The translations under genes and the position numbers were made by a program. The notes below the pieces were generated by a model, which worked only from the letters and a program-made list of their open reading frames with translations, was not told the origin of the DNA and did not search any database. Below, piece after piece: positions 45,405 to 55,880 of a DNA stretch of 64,000 nt. This DNA comes from Bacteroidota bacterium (lineage in GTDB: Bacteria; Bacteroidota; Bacteroidia; Chitinophagales; Chitinophagaceae), in the NCBI GenBank assembly GCA_947460175.1, contig CANHGW010000009.1:1-64000 (forward strand). Reading direction: 5' to 3'. Position 1 is the stretch's first letter; each line of letters opens with the position of its first letter.

Positions 45405-46319
45405 ATGACTCAAGAACAAGAAAAATTAATAGAACGCATAAGCGAAAAATATACAGCCATCGATCAAAATCCAGATGTGCATCTTGAAGGACTGGTACAT
45501 GCCAACCCAATTACTTATTGGGATTATATTTTGCCAGAAGCACTTTTGGGCCTTCAAGTACAACGAACGACCTGCCCAGATGAAATGGTATTCATCATGT
45601 ATCATCAAATCAATGAATTATTATTTAAAATGATATTATGGGAAATAGACCAAGTAGCTCAATGTACCAAAATAGAAGCAACTTTCTTTACTGAAAAATT
45701 GCGTCGTATTAGTCGTTATTTTGATATGCTTTCAACATCATTCGACATTATGGGTGATGGTATGGAATTAGAACAATATATGAAATTCAGAAATACCTTG
45801 ACACCAGCATCTGGTTTCCAAAGTGCTCAGTATCGTATGATAGAATTTGCTTCTACTGAATTAATAAACCTAATTGATTTTCGGTACAGAGCCACCATTG
45901 ACAGAAATACACCTTACTCACATGCTTTTGAACACTTGTATTGGCAAGCAGCTGGTAAAGATTTTACAACAGGAAAGAAAAATACCCTACTTGTCAATTT
46001 TGAAAAGAAATATAAAAATATGTTCTTAGATAAAATGGAGGGATACAATACTTCTAATCTCTGGACTCGATTTAAACAATTACCCGAAGAGGTGCGAAAT
46101 GATGCTGAATTGATCAAAGCAATGAGACACTATGATTATACGGTTAATATTAGTTGGGTAATGCATCATTATCATGCAGCTGCTAAATACATCGGTGGTG
46201 GTGAAGCAACCGGTGGAAGCGATTGGCGTAAATATATGTTACCAAAGTACCAACGTCGTATTTTCTTTCCTGAATTATGGAGTGAAGAAGAACTAAAGAA
46301 TTGGGGCGAAAATGTTTAA
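45405..46319 (+). CDS. kynA: Tryptophan 2,3-dioxygenase
   Basis: A 304-residue haem enzyme of the TDO family that opens tryptophan to N-formylkynurenine. Substrate-pocket motifs are MVFIMYHQINELLFKMILWE and FRNTLTPASGFQSAQYRMIE; the C-terminal MHHYHAAAKYIGGGEATGGS corresponds to the end region that closes over the substrate. It is transcribed apart from kmo (terminator between them) but lies in the same catabolic cluster. Its leader has an inverted repeat that could be regulatory. Confidence 0.95.
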   Translation: MTQEQEKLIERISEKYTAIDQNPDVHLEGLVHANPITYWDYILPEALLGLQVQRTTCPDEMVFIMYHQINELLFKMILWEIDQVAQCTKIEATFFTEKLRRISRYFDMLSTSFDIMGDGMELEQYMKFRNTLTPASGFQSAQYRMIEFASTELINLIDFRYRATIDRNTPYSHAFEHLYWQAAGKDFTTGKKNTLLVNFEKKYKNMFLDKMEGYNTSNLWTRFKQLPEEVRNDAELIKAMRHYDYTVNISWVMHHYHAAAKYIGGGEATGGSDWRKYMLPKYQRRIFFPELWSEEELKNWGENV

Positions 46320-46417
46320 AGTGTTTTAGTAGCTGATTATTAAAAAAAAATGAAAATCCCTTTTTAAATAAATTTATCGGAGTTTGTTAATATTTCCATA
46401 CTTCGATAAAAAGACAT

Positions 46418-46425
46418 TATTTTTG
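46418..46425 (+). promoter_or_regulatory. -7 promoter element for the cargo gene at 46443
   Basis: TATTTTTG, an exact TAnnTTTG, 17 bases before the ATG. Confidence 0.45.
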
Positions 46426-46442
46426 AGAAAATTTTAATAATT

Positions 46443-48497
46443 ATGAGAAAAAGTTTCCTTACAATATGTTTGCTATCAATCATCTTTTTTCAATCTAAAG
46501 CTCAGGTAAGTAATATTCAGTTTACACAATCAATGGATACATTTCAATTAATCAATGGTACACAAGTTGATTTTTGGAATGAAGATGATATTTTTCATCC
46601 CAATTTACCCATTGGTTTTAGTTTTGTTTACAATGGCAATGTAGTTTCAAAATTTGGCGTTTGTACCAATGGATTCATTGTATTGGATAGTTTAAACCAT
46701 TCTGGCATGTGGACTCCAAATGTAAATAGCACAAATCAAATCAATGTTTTGATGGCTGACTTAATGAATACAAATGCAGGAGGAAGTATTGAATATACGA
46801 CTCTTGGAACAGCACCCAACCGAGTTTTTGTATGTCAATGGAAAGATTATGGAATATTTGGCTTACAATTTTGCCATATGAATGCACAAATAAGGATACT
46901 AGAAAATAGCAATTGTATTCAACTCTGCTATGGTTACAATGCATTAAGTGGCAATAATGGTCGAAATTTTTATGTAGGATTGACTGGTAGTTCGACTACA
47001 GATTTTAATTTACGTCAAACACCTTCTAATTGGTTATTAAGTAGTCCTTCAGCCAATTATCCAGGTACCGGTATGTTTTTAAATCCCTTATCAACCTTAC
47101 CTTCTGGCTTATTATTTTCATATGGCACATGTCCAGCACAAGGGAATCCTTTCTCATATATTTCTGGAAATGTGTTTAAAGATGATAATAATAATGGAAC
47201 AAGAGATGTTAGTGAAAATGGATTAGCTAATGTGCTTGTGCATGATAATTTACAAAATTACTATACCACCACTGACACAAATGGTAACTACAATTTATTG
47301 TTTATTGATTCATCCTTAACTTATTCTATACATTCTATACCATTACAATATTGGACAATTTCATCAACACCAAATACACAAACAGTTAATCCTCTTACTC
47401 AATCTACAACAAACATAAATTTCGGTTTGCACCCCACTCCAAATATTCATGATGTTGAAATTGTATCAACTTCATCCAATGTTCCTTGGCCAAATGCAAC
47501 TGTCAGCTTTTTCACTACATTTCATAATTTAGGCACAGTCATTGAACCAGGTGATTCTATATTTTTCATAAAAGATAGCAATTATAGTTTTACATCAAGC
47601 ACTCCAGCACCAGCATATATAAGTGGCGATTCAATAGTATGGACTTACTCTAATTTACTAATCAATGAATTTAGAAATATTAATATGCAATTACATGCTG
47701 GTATTACCATTGTAGCAGGTGATACATTGCATTCATTCTGGACGATTAAACCACTTGCAATAGATGTCAATACCTTAAATAATAAATACGATCATCATCA
47801 AGCTGTGATAAGCTCAATTGACCCTAATGAAAAAACAGTTAGCCCTGAAGGTAACATCACTAATACACAAGAATTACAATATACCATTCATTTTCAAAAT
47901 ATTGGTACTGCACCTGCCAACAATGTATTTATATATGACACGCTCGATGCTAATATAGATGTAAGTACATTTAAGTTGTTAGGATACAGTCATCCAGTTA
48001 ATTACACAATGAGTGGAAATGGAAATTTATTTTTCACATTTGTAAATATCAATTTACCAGATAGTCTTTCGAACGAACCTGCAAGTCATGGCTCTGTAAC
48101 CTATAGTGTAAAACCCAAAGCAGGATTAACTCCAGGATCTTATATTCATAATACAGCTTCTATCCTATTTGATTTCAATGCAGCAATAGTTACTAATACC
48201 ACACAGAATATGATAATCATATCTACACCTGAAGGTATAGGAAATATTAATACAGAAGATAAGACATTGAATGTATATCCAAATCCTGCAAGTGAATCTA
48301 TTACAATATCCAGCAAAAATGGTTTAAATAATGCAACAATTAATTTATATGACCTAACAGGAAAAATAATACTTCAAAAAACAGCTATTCGTGGTTCTAA
48401 TAGCCTTTTAAATCTTTCAAGCTTACAAAAAGGTATTTATTTGTTGGAAGTTATTGATAATGGAAAACAAACTCGTAAAAAAATAGCCATACAATAA
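46443..48497 (+). CDS. Large T9SS type A cargo with SdrD-B-like and DUF11-like domains
   Basis: A 684-residue secreted protein. After a signal peptide (about 1-21) comes a beta-rich N-terminal domain with NLPIGFSFVYNGN and VFVCQWKDYGIFG, then an SdrD-B/carboxypeptidase-regulatory-like domain (about 238-325) with ISGNVFKDDNNNGTRDVSEN, then a conserved-repeat domain (about 458-580) opening SIDPNEKTVSPEGNITNTQE and YTIHFQNIGTAPANNVFIYD, and a T9SS sorting domain (about 605-684, NVYPNPASESITI to KKIAIQ). This domain order is frequent in large Bacteroidota adhesin-like proteins. Single-gene transcript with a strong terminator. Confidence 0.87.
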   Translation: MRKSFLTICLLSIIFFQSKAQVSNIQFTQSMDTFQLINGTQVDFWNEDDIFHPNLPIGFSFVYNGNVVSKFGVCTNGFIVLDSLNHSGMWTPNVNSTNQINVLMADLMNTNAGGSIEYTTLGTAPNRVFVCQWKDYGIFGLQFCHMNAQIRILENSNCIQLCYGYNALSGNNGRNFYVGLTGSSTTDFNLRQTPSNWLLSSPSANYPGTGMFLNPLSTLPSGLLFSYGTCPAQGNPFSYISGNVFKDDNNNGTRDVSENGLANVLVHDNLQNYYTTTDTNGNYNLLFIDSSLTYSIHSIPLQYWTISSTPNTQTVNPLTQSTTNINFGLHPTPNIHDVEIVSTSSNVPWPNATVSFFTTFHNLGTVIEPGDSIFFIKDSNYSFTSSTPAPAYISGDSIVWTYSNLLINEFRNINMQLHAGITIVAGDTLHSFWTIKPLAIDVNTLNNKYDHHQAVISSIDPNEKTVSPEGNITNTQELQYTIHFQNIGTAPANNVFIYDTLDANIDVSTFKLLGYSHPVNYTMSGNGNLFFTFVNINLPDSLSNEPASHGSVTYSVKPKAGLTPGSYIHNTASILFDFNAAIVTNTTQNMIIISTPEGIGNINTEDKTLNVYPNPASESITISSKNGLNNATINLYDLTGKIILQKTAIRGSNSLLNLSSLQKGIYLLEVIDNGKQTRKKIAIQ

Positions 48498-48515
48498 TTC
48501 TAAAGAATACAACTT

Positions 48516-48560
48516 AAAAAACCTTGCTATTTGAATAGATTAGCAAGGTTTTTTCTTTTT
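48516..48560 (+). terminator. Rho-independent terminator after the cargo gene
   Basis: AAAAAACCTTGCTA and TAGCAAGGTTTTTT make a 14-base perfect stem with an 11-base loop, then a T-rich run. Confidence 0.88.
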
Positions 48561-48569
48561 AGTTAAAAA

Positions 48570-48588
48570 ATGTGTTACTTTGACACAT
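48570..48588. promoter_or_regulatory. Inverted repeat over the -7 region of the FtsX-like gene
   Basis: ATGTGT and ACACAT flank TACTTTG, a near-consensus -7 element, four bases before the ATG at 48592. The arms would place a repressor over the promoter. Confidence 0.4.
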
Positions 48589-48591
48589 CGA

Positions 48592-49824
48592 ATGAATCTT
48601 CCATTTTTCATAGCCAACCGTATTGCGTTCAATGAGCGCACTTCATTTTCGAGATTTATTATTCGTATTGCAATCATTGCCATTACATTGAGTGTGAGTG
48701 TAATGATTATTGGTACGGCTGTGACTCAAGGGTATCAAGATGTAATTAGTAATAAATTTTATAATTGTTGGGGGCATATCCATGTAACCAACTTTCTTCC
48801 TGAAGCTAGTAGCATTTTAAATGATGAAAAGATTCAATATGATCCTCAATTAGTAAAAAATATACATCAGTTAGATGGTGTAAGAAACGTACAACCTTAT
48901 AGTATTCAGTCAGGTATTTTAAAAACAAAAACTGACATGGAAGGTCTACTTTTAAAAGGATTAAAAAATAATGAAGGTCTTAGTTCGATGAAAAATTATC
49001 TAATTGATGGAAATACAATCAATTTTACAGATACTACTCAAAATGAGCTTCTGATATCAAAATATACAGCGGATAAACTATCCTTGAAGGTTGGGAATTC
49101 AATCATTCTATATTTTTTAAATAAAAACCAATTTCAACCAAAAGCACGAAAAGCAATTATAAAAGGTATTTTCAATACTGGATTAGAAGACTATGACAAA
49201 CTTTTTGGAATATGTAATGTAACCCTAATACATAGCATTAACCAAGAAGATAGTAATACAATTCAAGGTTATGAAGTTTATTTAGATAATTCATCAAAAG
49301 CAAACATAATTGAAAAAGAAATTTTTGACAATTATCTCACACCTCCCCTTCAAACATATACTTTAGAAAAACGTTTTTCGAGTGTATTTTCATGGCTAAG
49401 TATGATGAAAATGAATGAACGAATTATCATCTTTATCATGCTTGTAATAGCTATCATTAATATGATAACTGCTTTATTGATTCTTATTTTAGAACGAACC
49501 CAGATGATTGGAGTTTTAAAATCACTAGGAATGAAAAATGGCGCTATCAGAAAAGTATTTTTATATAATAGTGCCGTAATCATCTCTATTGGTATTTTAT
49601 TTGGAACCATTTTAGGCGTTGGGATATGTCTAATTCAACAATATGCTGGAATTATTAAATTAGATGAAGCAACCTATTATGTTAAGACTGTACCAATTTC
49701 AATCAATCTATTTACAATACTATGGATTGATATAATCACTATTATTAGTTGTTTGTTGTTATTACTCATACCTAGTATAATCATTAAAACAATCACACCT
49801 GTAAAAGCACTTAAATTCAATTGA
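48592..49824 (+). CDS. FtsX/LolC-type ABC transporter permease
   Basis: A 410-residue membrane protein. One N-terminal segment (about 20-40, FIIRIAIIAITLSVSVMIIG), a large periplasmic MacB-PCD-like domain (about 45-265) and three C-terminal segments are the LolC/LolE topology; the motif LERTQMIGVLKSLGMKNGAI is typical of FtsX domains. The ATG at 48592 is used in place of an in-frame TTG four codons earlier. The family releases lipoproteins or exports substrates with a separate ATPase, not found nearby. The next gene starts within its stop codon (TTGA). Confidence 0.85.
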   Translation: MNLPFFIANRIAFNERTSFSRFIIRIAIIAITLSVSVMIIGTAVTQGYQDVISNKFYNCWGHIHVTNFLPEASSILNDEKIQYDPQLVKNIHQLDGVRNVQPYSIQSGILKTKTDMEGLLLKGLKNNEGLSSMKNYLIDGNTINFTDTTQNELLISKYTADKLSLKVGNSIILYFLNKNQFQPKARKAIIKGIFNTGLEDYDKLFGICNVTLIHSINQEDSNTIQGYEVYLDNSSKANIIEKEIFDNYLTPPLQTYTLEKRFSSVFSWLSMMKMNERIIIFIMLVIAIINMITALLILILERTQMIGVLKSLGMKNGAIRKVFLYNSAVIISIGILFGTILGVGICLIQQYAGIIKLDEATYYVKTVPISINLFTILWIDIITIISCLLLLLIPSIIIKTITPVKALKFN

Positions 49825-50729
49825 CACCCAAACAAGAATATATTAAGCATTGTAAACATTCAAGCAATATTGGATTGTTTTTTCAACCTTTTTGGTGGGA
49901 TGAACTTTGTGATGAATGGGATGTCATCAAGGCTAACATTGATCATTATGTAGCATTTTTATTGTATCCAATTGAAAAAAAGAAAAGCCTTCAATTTATT
50001 CGTAATCCTTTTTTGACTCCATACACAGGTGTTATATATCTTCAACCAGATTATAATGAACTCATTAAGCAACAACTTACGTTTCAACTTATAAATAATC
50101 TACCTAAAGTTGATGTCATTCATATTGATTTCCAACCAAATACTACCTTGGATTCTGTTCTAACTTCTACAACATTAAAACACACGAACCTTTTATACCT
50201 AACAAATAAAGACGATTTATATTCCGCGTTGAAACCAGCTTTAAAACGACAAATTAAAAAAGCTACTCGTAATTTAATTATTTATGAAAATCCCTCTATC
50301 GATCGATTTTATCAATTATATCAAAAGACATTTGATAAACTAAATGTTGAAACTGCATTTCCCTTAGCCGCTTTTAAAAAATGCTGGAAAGTATGTCAAG
50401 AACATGAATGTGGTAAACTCATTTTCATCAAAGACGAATTTGAGAATGACCATGCAGCTATTTTTTTAGTGTATGACAATATTCAAGCATATTATTTAGC
50501 CGGAGGCACAGATGCTCAATATTACGGAAGTGGCGCTATGAGTTATTTAATGTGGTATGCAATAGAAGCTAGCGTTGATATGGGCAAACAAATATTCGAT
50601 TTTGAAGGTAGTATGATACCTAATGTAGATCGTTTCTTTAAAAATTTTTCACCGCATGAACTTCATTACTACAACTATCAAAAAATTAATTCTGTATTGT
50701 ACTCAATCTACAAACGTATCAAAAAATAA
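49821..50729 (+). CDS. FemAB/GNAT-like acyltransferase domain protein
   Basis: A 302-residue protein. The region about 155-290 resembles the GNAT fold of FemAB and BioF2-like acetyltransferase domains: FYQLYQKTFDKLNVETAFPL, KLIFIKDEFENDHAAIFLVY, AYYLAGGTDAQYYGSGAMSY and IFDFEGSMIPNVDRFFKNFS. The N-terminal half has PFWWDELCDEWDVIKAN, also seen in this group. Proposed role: transfer of an acyl or aminoacyl group to a cell-envelope compound; substrate unknown. It begins with TTG overlapping the permease stop by four bases, so it is translationally coupled. It converges with porU, one base between stops. Confidence 0.75.
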   Translation: MTPKQEYIKHCKHSSNIGLFFQPFWWDELCDEWDVIKANIDHYVAFLLYPIEKKKSLQFIRNPFLTPYTGVIYLQPDYNELIKQQLTFQLINNLPKVDVIHIDFQPNTTLDSVLTSTTLKHTNLLYLTNKDDLYSALKPALKRQIKKATRNLIIYENPSIDRFYQLYQKTFDKLNVETAFPLAAFKKCWKVCQEHECGKLIFIKDEFENDHAAIFLVYDNIQAYYLAGGTDAQYYGSGAMSYLMWYAIEASVDMGKQIFDFEGSMIPNVDRFFKNFSPHELHYYNYQKINSVLYSIYKRIKK

Positions 50730-50730
50730 A

Positions 50731-53700
50731 CTATCGCATGATATAGAGTTTGCCAAACCCTTTTTCTATCCACTTATCAGCACCAGACTCGTATAAATCC
50801 ATTTTGCTTCCGTTAAGATTAGTTACTACACGATAGAGATAAACTCCATTTCCAAGCAATTGACCGTATTGATCATCCCCTTTCCATTTGTATTCTGTTA
50901 TATTTCTACCAATATGTAATTCACCTAATTCAGATTTTAATATTTCACGTACAATCTTACCAGTTGGTGTCATGATTTGTATTTTCATATTTGAAGGAAC
51001 TTCAGAACCAGTAATCGTAAATACAAATTGTGTAGAGGTTGTAAAAGGATTAGGATAATTTACAACTGAAGATATAGAAGGTTTATTTACAACTTCAAAT
51101 CCTACTTTGTAAGCATTGATACCTGAAGAGTTCCCTGTTTTATCTTTTGCTCTTACTATAAGCATATAGTCTTTTCCATCTTTCAAAAATGTAGGTTTAA
51201 ACTCTAGTTTAGCCTGATTTTTAGTAGGCAATTGTGCTTGAGTAGCTGGAATAAACTTCAATATAGAACCATCGTAAGGAATATAATTTTCTGTTGAAGA
51301 ATTATCATCTGGATAACGCATGAAAACTGAGACCAACGAAGTATCATCCAAAGCTAGATATTTGTTCTCATCTTTCAATGTGATACTAATAAATGGCTTT
51401 GCTGAAACAATATCCTTATCCAAAATATGTACACCATCAAATGTTACATCCACCAACGGATTTTTCTTATCTGGAACTACATAGAACTCTTTGTATCCAA
51501 TATTATTGGGATGAAATTGTTCAGTCTGATCATTATTAGGATTTGCTTCTATTACTAAAGTATTTTTTCCAGAGTATACATTAGAAGACATATCTAAATC
51601 TACTTGAATCGTATCTAAGATCGGTAGTTGTTTGTATCGTTTTGTTGCCAACGTAGAACGATTATTGTTTGCGTCAATTATATCATATTTTACCAACATA
51701 CTATCCATTGGATAATTTGTTAAGTTTTCAATAGCTACTGAAATAACTTGTTTTTGCCCTTGTCCTACTGTGTCTGCAAATGTAAAGTGTCTGTTAGGAT
51801 TCAAGGCTGCTTCTGGGACAGGCTCATAATGAACACGCCAATATTTCAATTGCTCAGGTGTAGAAAATATATTATCCTTATTATCCATGGCTAATCGAAT
51901 ACAAGGATAGGTTTTTGCATCTATAAAGCCAAGAGAGGTATCTCCCAATACAGAGGTTATATAAGTTTCAATTCCACTTGCATCAACACCATAAACTTCT
52001 ACTAAACTAGTATCTCCTATAGAAGCATCCATACTAAATCCTTTTCTATAAAAATTACTCCAAATTTTAGCAGGGCCTACTTTACTCGAAACGATTTTTC
52101 CTTGATATAAATAAGATTGAAAATCCAACTCAGCATATAATTTTTTTGTACTATCCACTTCCATGTATTGCTGCACCGTATTCAATTTATTTTTTCGACT
52201 CCAAAAAATCATTGGTCTATTTTTATTGAACGAATCAATTTGTGTAAACCCTAAATTCTTTATTTTATGATACAATGAATTATTAGCTCCATAAGTTGCA
52301 GTATCAACTTTCCAGTTGTTAGCATAAATAGTATTTCGTGTTCCACAACCAGTTGCGCCAGCCCCTACGCAAAGTCGAGGTTGCATCATCATATAATATC
52401 CTTCTGGAATTGAATCAATAAAATCCATGATTTTTTTTCTAGCAGCTGTCGTTAAAAAATTAAATTCAAAGAATGGATCTTCGTATATACCACCTCCAGA
52501 ACTAATTCTACAAGGAGCATAACTACCAAAACGTCCAATATTTGCATTAGGGTCTTTGGTATTTTTCCAAGGCTGACCAGTCAAAGTATCTATTACAATA
52601 AATTGCAAACTTGAATATCCAGGATACGGATCACATCCAAATGTATACAAGGTGCTACCATTAATTTTTACTAAATAATCGGGCCATGTATACGTATACG
52701 GAGCAGGTGCATTCATACACACATTTTGAACTTGTAGCTTTTTTTGTAAAGTTGTAAACTTGAAATTTCGTGAGGCCGAATCTAAATAAATGCTATTGTA
52801 ATTGTCTTTTAAATATTGGTAATAGTGCGATTGATTCCAACCTGGTGAACTTTGATTTAAAAATACAAACGAACTATTAGACCAACGGTGAGCTTTGTTG
52901 CCGTACAATGTATCCATTGCACATCTCCAATAATAAACTGTGCTGTCGCGCAATGTAATACTTGGTTGCCATTTGATTACACCTCCTTTACTAGCTATAG
53001 ATGTTGAAACTAATAATGGACTATCAAATAATTCTGTCGTGTCAATTTGCAAAATATATGATTTTAATGGAGCAAAAGCGTTTAATGTAGAACCTTTGAG
53101 TGCAATGCCTTGTGTCGAAACTATACTAAATTCAGGTGGAAATACAGGTACTAAATCATCATTATAAACAATAAATTGTCGTTTGATGGTATTATTGTTT
53201 TCAGCTATTTCATCAATAAATCCCTCCTGATCTATAATTACATCCAATGAATTTACACCTAACGCACTTTCACCCAATACAGGTATACGTAGACGAATTG
53301 TATCACTATAGGAAATACCTGCGTATCGCTTGTTTAATAATACATTTTCAACATTATTTGGTAAAACTCGTTTTATATAAAGTCCTACGGAATCTTGTGT
53401 ATATCGTCCTAGATTATGTACAATAATATCTACATCAAATGAATCAATTGAAGTTGTCAGGTTTAATTGTTTAAAGCTAACTCCCTTATCTTCAACAGCA
53501 TAATCAGGCTTATCAAACGTAAACGTTTTAGTAGCAGGATCACCATTTAATACAATTTGCTCTGAATGTAATCTCAATAAATTATCGTTCATAAAAGAAG
53601 GATTGCTCATGAAATTAAAGACATTTTTCTGCATTTGTTCTCCGAGTGATTGCCCGTACATATTTTTACTTATATTCCCATAAAGTGAATCAGTATAGGT

Positions 53701-55875
53701 TGCCAAACTACTTGTCAAACCTGTATTAACACTGGCAATAAATGTAATAGCACCTGCATTAGGTGCCAACACGAATCTCTCTCCCAACGATCGTTGTCCT
53801 GTAAGAATAAAGATATTTCCTGCTCCACATCCATTGGCAATAAAAGTAGGGTATCGTTTATAGTTGGTATAGTTTTCAGGAAAATCAAGATTGTAATCAA
53901 TACCTGAAGCGGATGAATGACCAAAGAATTGAATAAGACCTAATCCACTATTAAATAACTTATCAATGATTTTACTGTTAATATCTTCAACCGTTGAAGT
54001 TGTTCCTTTTTTAATGGTTGTTACAAATCCACCATAATTAGGACTTTGAATTATTTGAGCTTGCTTGTCCAATGATGCGGCAATAGGTGCTTGTTCTGCT
54101 GCATCTTTTGCACCTGCAATATGAAGTACATTCTTACGCCAAAGCACAGAATCACTTAACATCATTGAAGTATTAGACATTTGAGCTTCATGGTCTTTAA
54201 TTTTATTTAAATAAGCTTTAATATCATTCGCATTCATCACAGGTAATCGACCTATTGATAGTTGCGGTCTATTATTTTTATTAAAATCTGTCAACAATAT
54301 ATCTGACGGTGGCGAGCCAAATGATGGCAATGCATAAAATGGATAAGTTGAATATGGAGCTACCGAATACTGTAAATATTGACTGTATGCTATCCCCTTT
54401 CCTATAATAAATGCATGCTTGGGTTTCAATGTCCAATTAGCATTGTTTACAGCATAGTTTAAAAAGTTTTTGAATGCTTGACCGCTATATGAATATCCAT
54501 AACCAAATTCGTCATAAATTGTTTGAGCATCAGCTACTACAGCAGTGTAGGCTCCACCTGAAAGTGAAGATCGATAAGCTCTGTATTCTTCTACAGGATT
54601 ATTCCCTAATCCATCATCCATAAGACCTTTGTGAGATAGTATAATATAATCACCTTGGTTGGCTGTATTTGTATAATTTTTAAAAGTAATAGACTTCAAA
54701 TCAGAAACATTTCCAAATGTAGCAACACCAGTTGATTGGATATATAATTTTTTAACTTGAGCTGATGCAGGTATTAAAAAACGAACAATCCCTGCAACAG
54801 AAATATCGCCATACAAAAATTCATTGGAGGTAAGATCATATAATCTTGGTGATAAATTTCCCGTGTTGAAATTTGTAATTTCTAAATAATAATCAGACAC
54901 TTTAGGATCTAATTCAAAATAATAGGATGTACGATTATCAAAATTAAATAAACGAGGATATCTAAATTCTGCATAAGAAATTCCATATCGATCAGGTAGA
55001 TTATTGAGCCCATTATTTAATGGTGTATATTTAAATACCATTCTATTTTGAGCATTTAAATAAGAAAGAGGTACTGAAGAATTAAATCGTTTGATACCAA
55101 ATGAACTATATGTAGAATCTAATATTTCTATATTATTTGCAAAGATTTTCAATCGATGTTGTGTTAAATATGAATTACCAACTACTGTTGATTTAAAGTA
55201 ACCTGTTGGCCCTCCTTGTACAGTGTATGGATATAAACAATTAAATGTAACAGAATCATTGTTGGTGGTGACTGATTTTGACCAGCCTTCACCCTCTTCA
55301 TATTGAGAAGAGTTTAAGTAGATAACAGGTGTAGTAGAAGCACCAAAGTATGAAGGTCCAGATGCAAATGAGCCTCTGTAGCTAAAAGCTATTTTATCCC
55401 AAAAAAAAGTTTCTTTGATTGGTGGATTCACAATTGTATTATTTCGAGGTGCGAATCGTTTATTAGTTGCTAATCCATTGAATGTTACAAAATAAAATGC
55501 TGTATCTGAAACCAGATTTTGATGAATATTTAATTGTGAGGAAACATTTTTATGGAGAGCAGTATCAATTTTCCCATTGGCCTTGTTGCCAATGAATTCA
55601 ATATAATCGCTTGCAGACAATTGATTATTGGAACTTACAAAAATAGGCTCTTCGATGCCATCTCTAAATAATTGTAAATTATCACCTACAACGGTTGATG
55701 GCATGCCTAATGCAAACAATTCACTCATCGAAATACGATAAACAGAATCTTTAAAAACTTTAAATTTATAATAAGTTTGATTGTAGTTGATCCACTCGTT
55801 GCCAAATGTTTGTGCTTGTGATACAAATCCAATCAAATTAAATAAAAGTAAGGTATAGATGTATTTTAGTTTCAT
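50731..55875 (-). CDS. porU: T9SS C-terminal signal peptidase/sortase PorU
   Basis: A 1714-residue secreted protease of the gingipain C25 class that removes the sorting domain of T9SS cargo and attaches the cargo to surface lipopolysaccharide. Signal peptide about 1-21. The caspase-like catalytic dyad is visible: histidine in FFGHSSASG (about 652) and cysteine in IANGCGAGN (about 682). After it come Ig-like domains, then propeller- or fibronectin-like segments, and a C-terminal part with SVVNYPNPFTTSTQFVFTI and GNGVYLYRVVTN like a sorting domain. It is longer than many PorU proteins (about 1100-1300). The porV/porQ-family gene is immediately upstream, six bases away. Confidence 0.9.
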   Translation of the reverse strand: MKLKYIYTLLLFNLIGFVSQAQTFGNEWINYNQTYYKFKVFKDSVYRISMSELFALGMPSTVVGDNLQLFRDGIEEPIFVSSNNQLSASDYIEFIGNKANGKIDTALHKNVSSQLNIHQNLVSDTAFYFVTFNGLATNKRFAPRNNTIVNPPIKETFFWDKIAFSYRGSFASGPSYFGASTTPVIYLNSSQYEEGEGWSKSVTTNNDSVTFNCLYPYTVQGGPTGYFKSTVVGNSYLTQHRLKIFANNIEILDSTYSSFGIKRFNSSVPLSYLNAQNRMVFKYTPLNNGLNNLPDRYGISYAEFRYPRLFNFDNRTSYYFELDPKVSDYYLEITNFNTGNLSPRLYDLTSNEFLYGDISVAGIVRFLIPASAQVKKLYIQSTGVATFGNVSDLKSITFKNYTNTANQGDYIILSHKGLMDDGLGNNPVEEYRAYRSSLSGGAYTAVVADAQTIYDEFGYGYSYSGQAFKNFLNYAVNNANWTLKPKHAFIIGKGIAYSQYLQYSVAPYSTYPFYALPSFGSPPSDILLTDFNKNNRPQLSIGRLPVMNANDIKAYLNKIKDHEAQMSNTSMMLSDSVLWRKNVLHIAGAKDAAEQAPIAASLDKQAQIIQSPNYGGFVTTIKKGTTSTVEDINSKIIDKLFNSGLGLIQFFGHSSASGIDYNLDFPENYTNYKRYPTFIANGCGAGNIFILTGQRSLGERFVLAPNAGAITFIASVNTGLTSSLATYTDSLYGNISKNMYGQSLGEQMQKNVFNFMSNPSFMNDNLLRLHSEQIVLNGDPATKTFTFDKPDYAVEDKGVSFKQLNLTTSIDSFDVDIIVHNLGRYTQDSVGLYIKRVLPNNVENVLLNKRYAGISYSDTIRLRIPVLGESALGVNSLDVIIDQEGFIDEIAENNNTIKRQFIVYNDDLVPVFPPEFSIVSTQGIALKGSTLNAFAPLKSYILQIDTTELFDSPLLVSTSIASKGGVIKWQPSITLRDSTVYYWRCAMDTLYGNKAHRWSNSSFVFLNQSSPGWNQSHYYQYLKDNYNSIYLDSASRNFKFTTLQKKLQVQNVCMNAPAPYTYTWPDYLVKINGSTLYTFGCDPYPGYSSLQFIVIDTLTGQPWKNTKDPNANIGRFGSYAPCRISSGGGIYEDPFFEFNFLTTAARKKIMDFIDSIPEGYYMMMQPRLCVGAGATGCGTRNTIYANNWKVDTATYGANNSLYHKIKNLGFTQIDSFNKNRPMIFWSRKNKLNTVQQYMEVDSTKKLYAELDFQSYLYQGKIVSSKVGPAKIWSNFYRKGFSMDASIGDTSLVEVYGVDASGIETYITSVLGDTSLGFIDAKTYPCIRLAMDNKDNIFSTPEQLKYWRVHYEPVPEAALNPNRHFTFADTVGQGQKQVISVAIENLTNYPMDSMLVKYDIIDANNNRSTLATKRYKQLPILDTIQVDLDMSSNVYSGKNTLVIEANPNNDQTEQFHPNNIGYKEFYVVPDKKNPLVDVTFDGVHILDKDIVSAKPFISITLKDENKYLALDDTSLVSVFMRYPDDNSSTENYIPYDGSILKFIPATQAQLPTKNQAKLEFKPTFLKDGKDYMLIVRAKDKTGNSSGINAYKVGFEVVNKPSISSVVNYPNPFTTSTQFVFTITGSEVPSNMKIQIMTPTGKIVREILKSELGELHIGRNITEYKWKGDDQYGQLLGNGVYLYRVVTNLNGSKMDLYESGADKWIEKGFGKLYIMR

Positions 55876-55880
55876 CTTGT

